From Mactra quadrangularis (taxonomy: Eukaryota > Mollusca > Bivalvia > Venerida > Mactridae), in the NCBI GenBank assembly GCA_025267735.1, contig CM046299.1, forward strand, positions 31,201,987-31,265,986: 64,000 bases of DNA, read 5' to 3'. The position numbers were made by a program, and so were the translations under genes. The notes under the pieces are model-generated. The model worked only from the letters and a program-made list of their open reading frames with translations, did not search any database and was not told the DNA's origin. Positions 23,377 through 33,029 of the stretch are shown in pieces. Every line of letters starts with the position of its first letter. Position 1 is the first letter of the stretch.

Positions 23377-24104
23377 ATAAATATTAACCTGACGTTAACC
23401 TTTATGCAGAATAAAATTAAATCGAGATGACGCGTTATAAATCAATAATCGGCCTCCCATCGAGAAATGTCGGACTGCCTCGATAATCACCGTTAATTCT
23501 GATACAGTTGAACGAGTCGCGAGTTAAAAATTGAAGTGAGTAAAGAGCAATACATCGTACCGTTTAAAGTATACATATATCCGACTATTTTCTCGTGCAT
23601 TGTGTTTTATTTAAAATATGAGCTGGCGACACAACTCATCTGATTGCAGCGAAGATGATCATTGATATTTATTGTATTTCTGTATTTTGTCGTGCAATTG
23701 ATGTAATAAATCAAATGTGATTAGATCTAATTACAAAATAATAAAACTTTAATTATAGATGAATAAAAATACAAAAAAGAGTGTATGAAATAACACATTT
23801 TTGGGCAATTTTAACAATATTTTGTTTGTACAAATATTAAAAAAAAGAAAAAGATTTGCGCATGATTGGGCTCGAACCGACACCTACTTAACTACAGTAG
23901 TTCACAGTCCATCTCGGTATCATCGGCGCTATAGAGTCATTCCTTATAACTCACAAACAATTACATACTTATATGAAGTACATGATCAGTTAACACGTGC
24001 TTCTTCGTATGAATGATACGCGGAATCTACCGAAGGTATAAATAGACAGTCAATGAAGCGTGAAATTATTACAATGAGGGTACCAACGTCAGGTTAATAT
24101 TTAT
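23377..24104. mobile_element. 728 bp TIR element containing a tRNA-like sequence
   Basis: Perfect 20 bp terminal inverted repeats occur at 23377-23396 (ataaatattaacctgacgtt) and 24085-24104. The interior is non-coding. On the minus strand, about 23867-23940, lies a tRNA-like stretch with the B-box 'ggttcgagccc'. The element lies in the intron between gene A exons 4 and 5. Classed as MITE-like; superfamily unknown. Confidence 0.7.
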
Positions 24105-24997
24105 TTACTATACAGGTATGTGTATTATTTCTTTCAATGGAAATAAAAAAACCACAGAGGTTTATTACAATTCTCGTTCTCAGAGGTTATCAAGATTCTC
24201 GATATAACCTTTGGTGCCTCACGTCGAAAATTAAGCACCCGCATGCCCATTCGGTATTTATTACACGAAAATGAAATGCGCATTACAAAAAAAAAATCCG
24301 CGAAATATCCCGTTTACAAACTCAGTTGGTCGCATCATACTGCATCTCTAGCGAAAAATGTCATTGTAAATCTGCTCTGTGGATTAAAGGGAATTAATTT
24401 TGACCAATTATGCAGTAAATGTATGAATATTTGATACCCTTATTTCAAGAATTGTAAAAGGAAAGTATAATGCAGCACCGAATTCTGATATCTTGTCTTT
24501 AAGCTAGCTTGAATGCAATCTGGATTTAGTCTAACCGCGACTGTTGACTTTTCCAATTTCAATACTGTATTTGGCAGCTACTTAATAAATATTCCTTACA
24601 CAAAACCAATTTATTACACACAAATCTGTATATTTTTTCCATACAAAATAAGCTATTAGTTTCTCTCCAATTTATCGGAGGGAAGACAATTAATATAATT
24701 ACTATAAATCTTTAATACATGCCTTGCATCTTATTCTAATCGCTAGATGGCGCTTGTTGTGAAACAGTTTCGCGAAAGCGTTTTGATTGGTGGTTATCGG
24801 CCGAATTTATGACGTGTATTTTCTGAAATTGGCTGTTTGGCGTCGGAGGTTTGATCAAGAATCTTAAATACCTCTGGGTATAAGAATGGTTTATCATTTG
24901 GATGAGTATGTATGTATGTGAAGATGAATAAATGTTTGCAGGTTCAAACTTTTGTACTGCAAACACATGTACTTATAAATTCATAAATGTTTTGCAG
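24105..24997. other. Intron sequence, nothing recognised
   Basis: AT-rich intron ending in the acceptor 'tgttttgcag' of the EGF exon. Short open frames on both strands show no family resemblance. Confidence 0.4.
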
Positions 24998-25120
24998 GTT
25001 TAAATATATGTTCCCCAAATCCTTGTCAGAATGGAGGTACGTGCAAGATTGATTCCTTTAGTCCGGATGAATATGAATGTGCATGCCCTATACGGTATAG
25101 AGGAAAGTTTTGCCATGAAG
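24998..25120 (+). CDS. Gene A exon 5: EGF-like domain
   Basis: A 123 bp, phase 1-1 exon encodes one complete EGF domain: the six cysteines appear in NICSPNPCQNGGTCKID, YECACPIRY and GKFCHEG, with the canonical NGGxC and CxC...YxGxxC pattern. The calcium-binding D-x-D/N-E signature is not present. Single-domain, phase 1-1 exons are typical of shuffled extracellular EGF modules. The domain sits between the Ser-rich modules and the second cysteine-rich exon, so it is extracellular in the predicted topology. The closest relatives in this window are the A-type exons of gene B at 56317 and 61790. Confidence 0.92.
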
Positions 25121-25486
25121 GTTTGTTGAATTTTTACCCTTAAAATTTTAAATTTGAAATTGCAGTTTGTAAATCCCTCTATAACCGCTTGAATATTTGC
25201 AGCACATTGTATGGTCACCTTACAAGCAATTTGTCAAGGTGATTTAAACACATGATATTTTATCAAGAACTGTGTTAAAATTTGATTTAAATATTTGAGT
25301 TTGAGTTAGTTTGGATTGCTTGATTTATACATCACCATGTATATATTGAAAAAATAAAGTGTCATACTTTTTTCTTGCCTTCATGGAAATCTCGAAAGTT
25401 ATGCTTTACATTTCAGTAAGGAAAATTTATACTTTTCCTTTACTTAACCCTCAGCGATTTTACTAACGAATTTATCATTGTTTTAG

Positions 25487-25624
25487 TGACTGTTAACTGT
25501 GATATACTTGGATGTAATGCTACAGAAGATTGTATAATTACACCAGCAGGAGGAGTTTGTACATGTGTTCTAGAAAGTGTTGTTGAAATCTGCCTTATTG
25601 ATACAGCCCTAGAATCAGACTGGA
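25487..25624 (+). CDS. Gene A exon 6: divergent EGF-like (C-type) domain
   Basis: Acceptor 'tgttttag' and donor TGGA|gtaaat give a 138 bp phase 1-1 exon. The cysteines are spaced C-x5-C-x5-C-x8-C-x-C-x8-C (NCDILGCNATEDC, VCTCVLESVVEIC). This resembles the C-type exons of gene B (60256; 63698, also 138 bp). The donor was chosen because it is the best phase 1 donor before the in-frame stop at 25658-25660 and joins the next exon in frame. Reading on to that stop would give a secreted form; this cannot be decided here. Confidence 0.7.
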
Positions 25625-25832
25625 GTAAATATTTTTGTTTTATAGTAGTTATATTATAATCCATGCTTGCTGCTTTACTTATTGGACCTTTACTTGATTC
25701 TGATGTACATATCACACCAGATATTTTATTATACGCTGGTGAAAGACATGGGCTATTAATAATCGAATGTTAAGTGTTGTCTTGATTCAAACCTATATCG
25801 TTTTATCTCCAACTTATGCATTTTTCCACTAG

Positions 25833-25969
25833 CTGGAAACTTCTTCCTTTTCGATGTGAACTGGGAAACTACGGATTCATATGGAGATATAAATATTAGT
25901 GATTGTAACATGCTTCACTATCAACTGACGTTTAAGTGCTTATGTACAGCCAAAAACTATTATTATTAA
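25833..25969 (+). CDS. Candidate alternative terminal exon of gene A
   Basis: After a good acceptor ('catttttccactag') the phase 1 frame stays open for 45 codons to TAA at 25967. It reads AGNFFLFDVNWETT, then SDCNMLHYQLTFKCLCTAKN. The C-x10-C-x-C spacing resembles the middle of the B-type exons of gene B. Splicing exon 6 to it would give a soluble protein lacking the transmembrane segment. No poly(A) signal is obvious close by. It may instead be a decayed B-type exon. Confidence 0.3.
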
Positions 25970-26059
25970 GAATGCATTATGTAAAATTTAGCATATGCAC
26001 TTTTATTCACTATACAGGTTATGCTTTACTCTGACCAATTTTAGAGACTGACTCATTTT

Positions 26060-27193
26060 TATACGCCCGTTTTGAAAAAAACCGGACGTATTATGGTATG
26101 GCGTCTGTCCGTCCGTTAACCACACCATGTCCGCTCAATATCTTGAAAAGTTTCTGCGTGATAGCAATGGTACTTAATAGGAAAATTGGTCATATTCAGT
26201 AGATGACCCCTATAAATTTTTAGGGCAAAGGTCACTGGGACTTATATTATAAAAACCTTGTCCGGACGATAACTCAACAACGACAGTACCTAGGTTCACC
26301 AATTTTTATGTGAGAAGAGCCCTTGTGTCAAGGAAGTGCCCTAGTGGTCCCTTGGTCGATAGTCAAGGTCACAGGGGCATCATATGGAAAAACCTTGTCC
26401 GGACAACAACTGAACAACCACTGTACCTAGGTTCACCAAATTTTATGTGAGAGTAGCCCATGTGTCAAGGATGTGCCCTTTTGGTTTTGGGGTCAAAGGT
26501 CAAGGTCACAGGGGCATCATATGGAAAAACCTTGTCCAGACAATAACTCAACAACCGCAGTACCTAGGTGCACCAAATTTGATGTGAGAGTAGCCCATGT
26601 GTCAAGGATGTGCCCAATTGGTTTTGGGACCCCAGGGTCAAAGGTCAATTTCACGGCGACATCATATGGAAAAACCTTATCCGGACGATAATTCAACAAC
26701 CACTTTTCCTAGGCTCACTATGTTTTATGTGTCTATAGCCCTTTGGTAGAGAATGTTCCCTTTTAATTTTTAGACCCCAGGGTCTAAGGTCAAAGTCACT
26801 GGGACTAAATTTATATTAAAACATTGTTCGGACATAACTCAATAATGACTGTACCTAGGTTCACCAAATTTTATGTAAGGGTAGCCTAAATGTCTAGCAT
26901 ATGCCCCTTTGGTTTGAGGCCCCTGGGTTAAAGGTCAAGGTCGCAAGGACATCATAAGGAAAAACCTTATCCAGAGAATAACTCAACAACCACTTTATCT
27001 AGGTTCACCAAATTTTATGTATCAATACTCTTTGGATCAAGGGTGTGAACTTTTGGTTCTGAGGCCCCAGGGTCAAGGTCACTGGAAGTTCATATGGGAA
27101 AAATTTGTGCCTGTGATAACTTCAGCTGTACCTAGGTTCTCAAAATATTTGCTTTCGATAGCCCTCCAGTTAAGGATGTCCACACGGGCGTAT
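26060..27193. mobile_element. Pearl-like element with ~140 bp tandem units
   Basis: Terminal inverted repeats tatacgcccgt (26060-26070) and acgggcgtata (27183-27193) enclose a 'gtctgtccgtccg' tract. About six tandem units each hold 'ccttgtccggacRataact' and 'aggttcaccaaattttatgt'. The first unit starts, at 26256, 26393, 26530 and 26675, are 137-145 bp apart. It is non-coding and lies in the intron before the transmembrane exon. Relics of the family are at 1000-1600 and 11740-11960. Confidence 0.8.
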
Positions 27194-27846
27194 AATTGTT
27201 AATTCTTGTGATATGTACTTTTATCATCTTTTTCACGTGTTTCACAGTTTTCCTGGATTCTATGACAACCCACACTATGTTATTAGCAATCTTATTCCTA
27301 GGAGTAATCCACTACACAGAACATACCGTTAAGAAACAGAATGTTTGTCAATTTTTAATAATATCTTTTTATTCAACTTTTGAGCTCAGAAAACGATATT
27401 TTCACGAATAACTAGTATTTTTTTAGCTCACTCGGTGAAATGTACTATTTCTTAGATTATGTTTATTGTTTCTATAATTTTTAAAATACCGTCCAGTTTC
27501 TGTAATTGTGTCAAAATAAGTCTTATTATTTTAAGACAAACTGACCTATATATAGCAAGAAATATATAATAAAAGTCACAAAAATTCACGAAAATTGTAT
27601 TTACCGTGACATACGGGGTAAATATTTCCTACATGAAACACCGTCATTTGTAGTTAAATGTCAATTTGCACTAAAATTGTCATTATCAGAAATTTATTTT
27701 CCTGCTTCCAAAAATATTTCCATACAGTTTGATATTTAAGTTGAAATCTGTGAATAAGTACCTTTAAATAATCGGTCGTGCTAAAAGGTCGACGAATATC
27801 CTCTAATAACAACATGTCTCTACAATCGTATCAAATTCTATTATAG
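27194..27846. other. Intron sequence with a fragment of the 12291 hairpin repeat
   Basis: 27380-27440 carries 'gagctcagaaaac', 'attttcacgaata' and 'agctcactcggtgaaat', pieces of the hairpin family at 12291-12413. The rest is AT-rich and ends in the acceptor of the transmembrane exon. Confidence 0.45.
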
Positions 27847-27973
27847 ATAAAATAAAAATGGTTGTCTCTGAGGAAACTGTACACGGAATCGAAGGGGCAA
27901 TTATTGGAATTTTGCTGGCGTTATTGATATTGGTATTTCTAGTGATTCATTGTATCAGGGTCAACTCAAAAAG
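27847..27973 (+). CDS. Gene A exon 7: transmembrane segment
   Basis: This 127 bp exon (acceptor 'ctattatag', donor AAAAG|gtacag) enters in phase 1 and leaves in phase 2. The translation starts KIKMVVSEETVHGIEG and continues with a 21-residue hydrophobic run, AIIGILLALLILVFLVIHCI, then RVNSK. One helix followed by basic residues gives type I topology, with the EGF-like domains outside and the long C-terminal exon inside. The helix has a small-residue start (GAIIG) and a Cys near its inner edge, a possible palmitoylation site (inference). Confidence 0.88.
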
Positions 27974-28890
27974 GTACAGTCTATCTTCAGAACACATATT
28001 TTATATGTAACTTTTGACTAGTTACTACACCTTTTACTGTCCATTTTTGTTTTCTTTTACTTGATTATTTTGATACTATTTCTTAGCAGTTAAATATACT
28101 AATTTACCTTGTAGTTTATTTATAGCATTATCTAGTGTAAATTACAAAATGGTAGTTCCCAAATTTTACTAAAAACGTTAACTCAAATCATTTTGTAATT
28201 CAATAAGTTTATGATTCTAAATTTTGTTCGCTATGATTTTGAACTTATATTAATGTACACTCGTATTTCCATCCGAAAAAAAGTTCGCACTAATAATTTT
28301 CCAACACATAAGTATAAAATTACGCAATACATATTTAATTATTTTGTACATTCTTGTGCGCATGTTTATAATTACGGGCCTCCTAGTTAAACTTTTACAA
28401 TCCTTTAATTTTGATAAAAAAGGTAGTTTACACCATTTCCCCCAAGAAACCCTTTGAAATGACAAAACCTTGTATTTTCGCATTAAATTTTAAAAACAAA
28501 TGTATATTTGAAACAATTGCATGGTGTCTTTACAATAAACTATATCAACAGTTTGTCCATTACTAAATTTGGCTTAAATATAACCAGAAACGACTTGTTT
28601 TTGTAATCATTATTGAGTGATCTTTAATTTAAGTAGATATTGATATGACTATTGATAACATTTACTATGAAAACTTCGCCATTTTTTGAGATTTGTAGTC
28701 GAAGCGAACACAAAAAGTGCCTAATCTGCTCTTTATTAAAAACACAATAATCAACCTTTATTTTAATAAAATGAACCTTCATAAAACCCTTTATTTTTTC
28801 ACAAAGCCTCTTTGTAGACCTGCAATTACGCTTTCTTGCTTAAATTAAGCGAGAGTTGGGTTTAATTTAATGTATGATGATTTAATGCAG
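27974..28890. other. Intron sequence, nothing recognised
   Basis: AT-rich. No repeat termini or exons are seen before the acceptor 'gatttaatgcag'. Confidence 0.45.
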
Positions 28891-29078
28891 ATCCATCTTG
28901 AAGGAGAAATATAATACTGCCGTGAAAAAAGGCGACATATCTGTTGAAGAACCTCCTGGCTGGTGTGATGTCAGTGATTATCTTCTTAAACAAGCATGTT
29001 GTTGTAAGAAAGGGTCAATTGTTGATGAATATCAACCATTGAAAGATTCGAAGGAAAAGAAGAAAAAGAAGAAAAAAG
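28891..29078 (+). CDS. Gene A exon 8: juxtamembrane cytoplasmic segment
   Basis: A 188 bp exon enters in phase 2 and leaves in phase 1 (donor AAAAAAG|gttgaa). The encoded 62 residues contain KEKYNTAVKKGDISVEEPPG, WCDVSDYLLKQACCCKKGS and a terminal run KEKKKKKKK. The CCC cluster about 40 residues inside the membrane and the polylysine run suggest lipid attachment or phospholipid contact, but this is inference. No domain is recognised. Reading through the donor would give an immediate TGA, so splicing is needed to reach the last exon. Confidence 0.82.
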
Positions 29079-29367
29079 GTTGAAACATACTTTCAGTTGA
29101 TTTTGTGTTTAATGTAAATTTTCTAAAACATGCCTAATGAACAGCATAAATAAAGCTATCATAATTTAGATTTATGAAACTTTCATAGTTTAAAATTATT
29201 TTACTAGTAATATGACTTAGAAGAAATATTACTTTAACAAGAAAAATTCCTTAATCGCAAAGCTAAAATCTTGAATTGTTTAATTATGGATATTTATGCT
29301 TTACTTATACTGATAATGAAAACCATTGAAATCAAGAAAGGTTGTATTTTTTGTGTTTAATTTCCAG

Positions 29368-31232
29368 GAAAACAACGTCAGACTGATATAGACCAAGAAT
29401 TCGATATTGCTGATTTACCTCACCCAGAACAGATTGACGATGAAATCAATAAAAGAAATCATAATCTTTCAGCTAATAATACATGGCAGCTCAACAATAC
29501 AAATAGTTGTAGCTATGCTTCTGATGATTTGTCTGATAGTCGTGATCTATTTTATGATCACCTTGGATCAATTAAAGACTTTCAACATTTACTTAAAAAG
29601 GAGAGCAAAAGAATTAATCCATTCACTGTGACTAAAGAGCAAGAAGCAATGTTTACTCCTCCTAGCCCACAATCTAATTACCGCAGTCAATACGATGAGT
29701 ATTATGATGGGGATGGGGATGTTGACACTTCTAAAGATAGTGATGATATTGATCATAAAGATGCAATTAAAAGTACTAATGCTACTAATAAAATTAAATA
29801 TAAAATTGCGAATAAGTTAACGTCACATAATAATGGAAGTCAACATTTTCAAAAGTCAGGTAATGTAAACGATGGAAACATAGATACAATGAAAAGAAGA
29901 TTTGAAACCTCATGTTGGAGTGAACACGCTTGTATAACACATGTTAAAAAAGAAAAGCCTAATTTTAATGATGGAAACTGTCCGTTGTTGAATCCGATCT
30001 CGGAAGGTACTATGCATTCAAATGATTCACCTATCCATTCGGACAGTTCAAATGATAATTTTGAGAGAAAACTTGTAAACTACAACAATGCCAAAGTATT
30101 TGGTAATGGACAAATGATAAAAACTAATCCAAGATATTGTGCAGACAATATTCTTACTACATATTCAAATGTTACCGTACCTCAAACACCCACTCAACGC
30201 CAACCCACCATTTGTTCATCTAATCATGCGACAATCAATAATTCTTGTAATTCACATTCATATTGCACTCTGCAATCAAAAGATAATGAAATGCCTTTTA
30301 GTGCTTTATTGGGTTTTGAAGGATATGTTGAAAAAATGGAGCCAGAAATTAATGTTGGAACACATTGTGACAAGTCGTACAATTTATTTTGTCAAACAAG
30401 TGTTGCTAACACTGACACATTACTTACCTCTAGACCAAGTTGTGTACCTCCTCAAGTATTCAAGATGCATACTGACTCCACAAAAACTGTTAATGATGTT
30501 TGCTCTCATATTGTTGAAGACAATCATCAATACAATGTACCTAATAACGAGTTATTTGGTGTGTGGACTACGTCTATAGCAGTTCCGTCTCGTGTCACCA
30601 CTAAAAACTTAAACAAAGTTGATGAGCCACCTAAACTTACCGAAAGCAAAGAAAATGAAGTCCTTTCTTTGTCTAATGACATTGACTTTTCTTCAGAAAC
30701 ATCGTACTTGAAATCATTTGAAAAAGATGGTAAACGACTTTATTATGTATATCAAGATCCGGATAGTGATCAACATAACCACAACCAGAATCACTCTGAA
30801 ATACTTCATGATCAAATTGATAAATCAGAGAATTCTCATAGTGACAAACACACAAATAGTGAAGAAATTAGTCGAATTTCGATGGAAGAAAAAGTTCAGA
30901 CTGATATTCAAGAAAATGGTCTCACTAATTTTCTACCAAATACTCACACTGGTTGTAAAGAAAAATGTAATTATGATTTTCAAAAAAAATGTCCCACTGA
31001 CATTCAAGAAGAATATCAAAGTGATATGAAAGAAAATTATGATACCATAGTTCATATTCAAGAAAATGATGATATTGATGTTTGCAACAATTTTGATTAT
31101 GAAGATGGCCCTTGTGTTTCTGATTATTATGAAATTGTTAGTGACTCTTCTAATACCTTAGTAGCCTCTACTGATGATTCTGAAACTAATGAAATTGACG
31201 AAACTCTTGTAGCTTCACAGTATGAACCATGA
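29368..31232 (+). CDS. Gene A last exon: long Asn/Asp/Ser-rich cytoplasmic tail
   Basis: The acceptor 'taatttccag' opens a 620-codon frame that ends at TGA 31230-31232, by far the longest in the window. The frame joins exon 8 in phase and starts GKQRQTDIDQEFDI. The tail is hydrophilic and low in complexity. It has a PPSP motif near residue 95, an acidic DEYYDGDGDVD stretch, and a C-terminal part with repeated DIQE(N/E) (codons near 30900, 31000 and 31052). It closes with SDYYEIVSD at about residue 585 and two TLVAS copies before the end. Tyr motifs such as YYEIV could be SH2-type docking sites (inference). No enzymatic or structured domain is recognised; HNLSA reappears once near residue 30. 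Confidence 0.9.
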
Positions 31233-31540
31233 AGTCTGATAGAACAAATAGTTTAATCTGTATATGCAATGTATACTTTTTGTGTTTATGTTTAAGTAAA
31301 AAATGTACTATTATCACAAAGCTAGTTCATTGAATATCACATCCAAGTGTTCAAGTCAAACGTAAGTGTATACGTATGTTGCGTCAATATTGAGCAAAAT
31401 ACAGAACACTTACCAATAACATTTATAAAACCTAAATGTGTTTCTTTAGTATTATATAATTTTATACGGGTTCATGTATATCTAGGCTTTTTAGCTTGGT
31501 ATGTCTGGAGTCTAATTCAACGCAAAAAAATAATTATTAA

Positions 31541-31546
31541 AATAAA
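31541..31546 (+). terminator. Candidate poly(A) signal of gene A
   Basis: AATAAA lies about 310 bp after the stop codon of the last exon and is the first canonical hexamer downstream. The cleavage site itself cannot be placed. Confidence 0.4.
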
Positions 31547-32186
31547 ATGCAAATTTACATCCAAATGTAATTGTCTTAACCTAGACAGAATATTTAAAAA
31601 AAATCCTTAAAAATGGGGTTGAATGATACTAGAAACTCCTAAAGAAGTGTATACATAACAAAAGGTTATTAAGGCGAGTTTCATGGTCAACTTTAACTAT
31701 TGTTTTATGTATAAATATGCTTATAACGAAGATGACGAATAATTACCATCATTGGAGTTTTTCCTCTATTCTTTCATACAGGACATTGTCATATTGTTTG
31801 ATTATCAGCACGATTAAATGCATAGTTAACACTATCTTGTTCTTGATCACAATTATGATGACCTTTTCACACGCTGTCTGTAAATCTACAAGACATTATT
31901 TAATATTGTATTATTATAAATAACAACTGCAAGAGGTCTATAAATATATTTATATATCTAGGTAACATTTGATCTGTTCTCGGATAAGCATAAATATCCA
32001 TGTCATAAATGTTTGGTATATGTTATGTTTTACTAAAACAGCTTGATGTACTGTAAAAACATTTTGTTTTATTTGTTGTAAACATGGTGAAGGTCTTAAC
32101 GGGGTTTTGGCATACTTATTTTTTTTATTCTGATCATAATAATATAGAGCAGGCACTTGAGTTGTCATCATCAAATTCTTAACCCC
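31547..32186. other. Gene A 3' flank, nothing recognised
   Basis: AT-rich sequence with only short open frames; may include the distal 3' UTR. Confidence 0.4.
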
Positions 32187-32475
32187 TCCCGGCTAGCTCA
32201 GTCGGTAGCACTCAAGGCTACTGATCGAATGATTGCGGGCATACTTTCGTAGAGCTTGGTCATAAAATAATTAAATACGGCCATTTTCTCTCCTACCAAT
32301 GATTCTAAATCATTTATTGCAGTAGTCAGTCACTGACAGAAGTATGCGCTTAGTAGTTGGTTAACAGCTAAATCCAGAGATTTAGCCTTTCCCGGAACAG
32401 TGAGTATGTGGACTGACCGTTGTGATATAACCTATACATGTGTTGCTTCGGCGTTAAACCGAACAACAACAAAAT
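32187..32475 (+). mobile_element. tRNA-derived SINE with deleted B-box
   Basis: The A-box 'ggctagctcagtcggtagca' and the body ('cagtcactgacagaagtatg', 'taaatccagagatttagcc') match the copy at 43461. A small deletion removes the 'gggttcgattcccag' B-box region. The tail is 'cggcgttaaaccgaacaac'. Without the B-box it should not be transcribable by Pol III. Confidence 0.75.
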
Positions 32476-32568
32476 CTAAACAATTACATTTAACAACTTG
32501 TACCATAAAAAGAAGAAATCGGATTATTATCTTATAACGACGTCTCTTACTCACGGTGACTGTACCAC

Positions 32569-32694
32569 GTGACTATGACATCACAAATGCTACGGTTTCA
32601 TGAATGACAATAATGAAAATACTTGCAGCTCTTAAAACTTGAATCGTTCACTGTTTACTTCTTGATACCGTAGCATTTGTGACTTCGTAGTCAC
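32569..32694. repeat. 27 bp inverted repeat, MITE-like
   Basis: Arms 32569-32595 and 32668-32694 pair at 24 of 27 positions (core 'tcacaaatgctacgg') with a 72 bp spacer. The structure suggests a small TIR element or hairpin; no coding sequence. Confidence 0.65.
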
Positions 32695-33029
32695 ATAATA
32701 TTGCCAGACACAAGAAATGTCTTTAAAAAAGACAAACTGCGTAGCATTGGAAAAACTCGCTGAAAGTTAACCCAAGCATGATATATCAAATATCAAAGTG
32801 AATTAACGAAAAGTCTGCATGATAACTGACACAATTCGAATACGTTGTCGGTAAATATCGATTCATCCATTAACAACAAATATGTGCCGTATTTATTGGA
32901 AGTGATTGGGCCTCGAGATGCCCACGCATGTGTCTTGAGTACCTATCAGAAGTATCTGATTAACGCTATTAAAAGTCAAATGCACGAACAAGTTCTATTA
33001 TCTTCATAAAACCATCTTGTCACCTAAAT

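Noticed and set aside
30139..30579. 146-codon overlapping frame within the tail exon
   Set aside because: Shadow of the long in-phase coding frame of gene A.
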